28,373 bases of DNA, from contig BFEA01000118.1 of assembly GCA_003427395.1 (NCBI GenBank), positions 904,512 through 932,884 of the forward strand, written 5' to 3'. The DNA is from Chara braunii. Lineage: Eukaryota; Streptophyta; Charophyceae; Charales; Characeae. The notes beneath the pieces were generated by a model that was given only the letters and a program-made list of their open reading frames with translations, was not told the DNA's origin and made no database searches. Below are positions 28,336-28,373 of this stretch, piece after piece; positions within the stretch are counted from its first letter, which is position 1, and the number at the start of each line of letters is the position of its first letter. The translations under genes and the position numbers were made by a program.

Positions 28336-28373
28336 GTGCAATAGGAAATTCAATAAATATTAAAAATTAAAAA
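28336..28373. repeat. 38-bp terminal direct repeat, copy at window end
   Basis: Identical to 1-38. Merging the two copies joins exon 12 to exon 13 through a 2183-bp intron. Confidence 0.97.

Larger units (their letters stand above)
26522..28373 (+). other. Intron 12, 5' part (continues at 39-369 if the window is a ring)
   Basis: Non-coding. It begins at the exon 12 donor and holds a minus-strand SINE, three TTAA-type MITE sequences (26909, 27074-27293, 27324-27608) and a U6 pseudogene (27941-28036). No further GRV2 exon is present. Confidence 0.85.

Noticed and set aside
1-28373. CRISPR array, bacterial operon or organelle DNA
   Set aside because: GT-AG introns, snRNA pseudogenes and long microsatellites show nuclear eukaryotic DNA; no regular spacer-repeat array exists.

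Overview
The window is eukaryotic nuclear DNA and carries the middle part of one intron-rich gene on the + strand. The gene is the plant-type homologue of the endosomal J-domain co-chaperone GRV2/KAM2 (RME-8, DNAJC13 in animals). Thirteen internal exons with GT-AG borders and matching phases can be joined without a frameshift or stop (5472 nt, 1824 codons). The start codon, the first ~150 codons and the C-terminal part are outside the window. Residue numbers below count from the first codon of the exon at 2432. The protein matches land-plant GRV2 almost exon by exon. The introns are 0.7-2.4 kb and crowded with microsatellites, homopolymers and short non-autonomous elements. This suggests a streptophyte, and a charophyte alga such as Chara is plausible; that is inference.

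Layout by transcript order: exons 1-5 (2432-9509) encode the N-terminal region. Exon 6 (11750-14185, 812 codons) encodes the long armadillo-like part, a Gly-rich linker and the first IWN repeat. Exon 7 (15874-16236) has the GYF-like domain. Exons 8-9 (18496-21067) carry the second IWN-type repeat. Exon 10 (21811-22598) has the J domain with HPD at 22306-22314. Exons 11-12 (24711-24807, 26274-26521) follow. Exon 13, which continues exon 12 directly, is at the other end of the window (370-664), upstream of exon 1.

The first 38 bases of the window are identical to the last 38. Joining the end to the start puts exon 13 after exon 12 with a normal 2183-bp intron. The sequence therefore behaves like a 28,335-bp ring or one unit of a tandem repeat. 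Either the assembly path was wrongly closed (several long homopolymers and microsatellites lie at 706-2340, where a false join could sit), or there is a real intragenic tandem duplication or extrachromosomal circle.

The introns contain at least six short elements bounded by TTAA with ends like ACCACCAGTACAT (piggyBac-like MITEs), two families of foldback elements, a tRNA-derived SINE family, two U6 snRNA pseudogenes, a 33-42-bp minisatellite, a three-copy array that mimics splice sites, and many small tandem duplications. I recognise no transposase, reverse transcriptase or second protein-coding gene. Three assembly gaps are marked by N (14768-14814, 15853, 25243).
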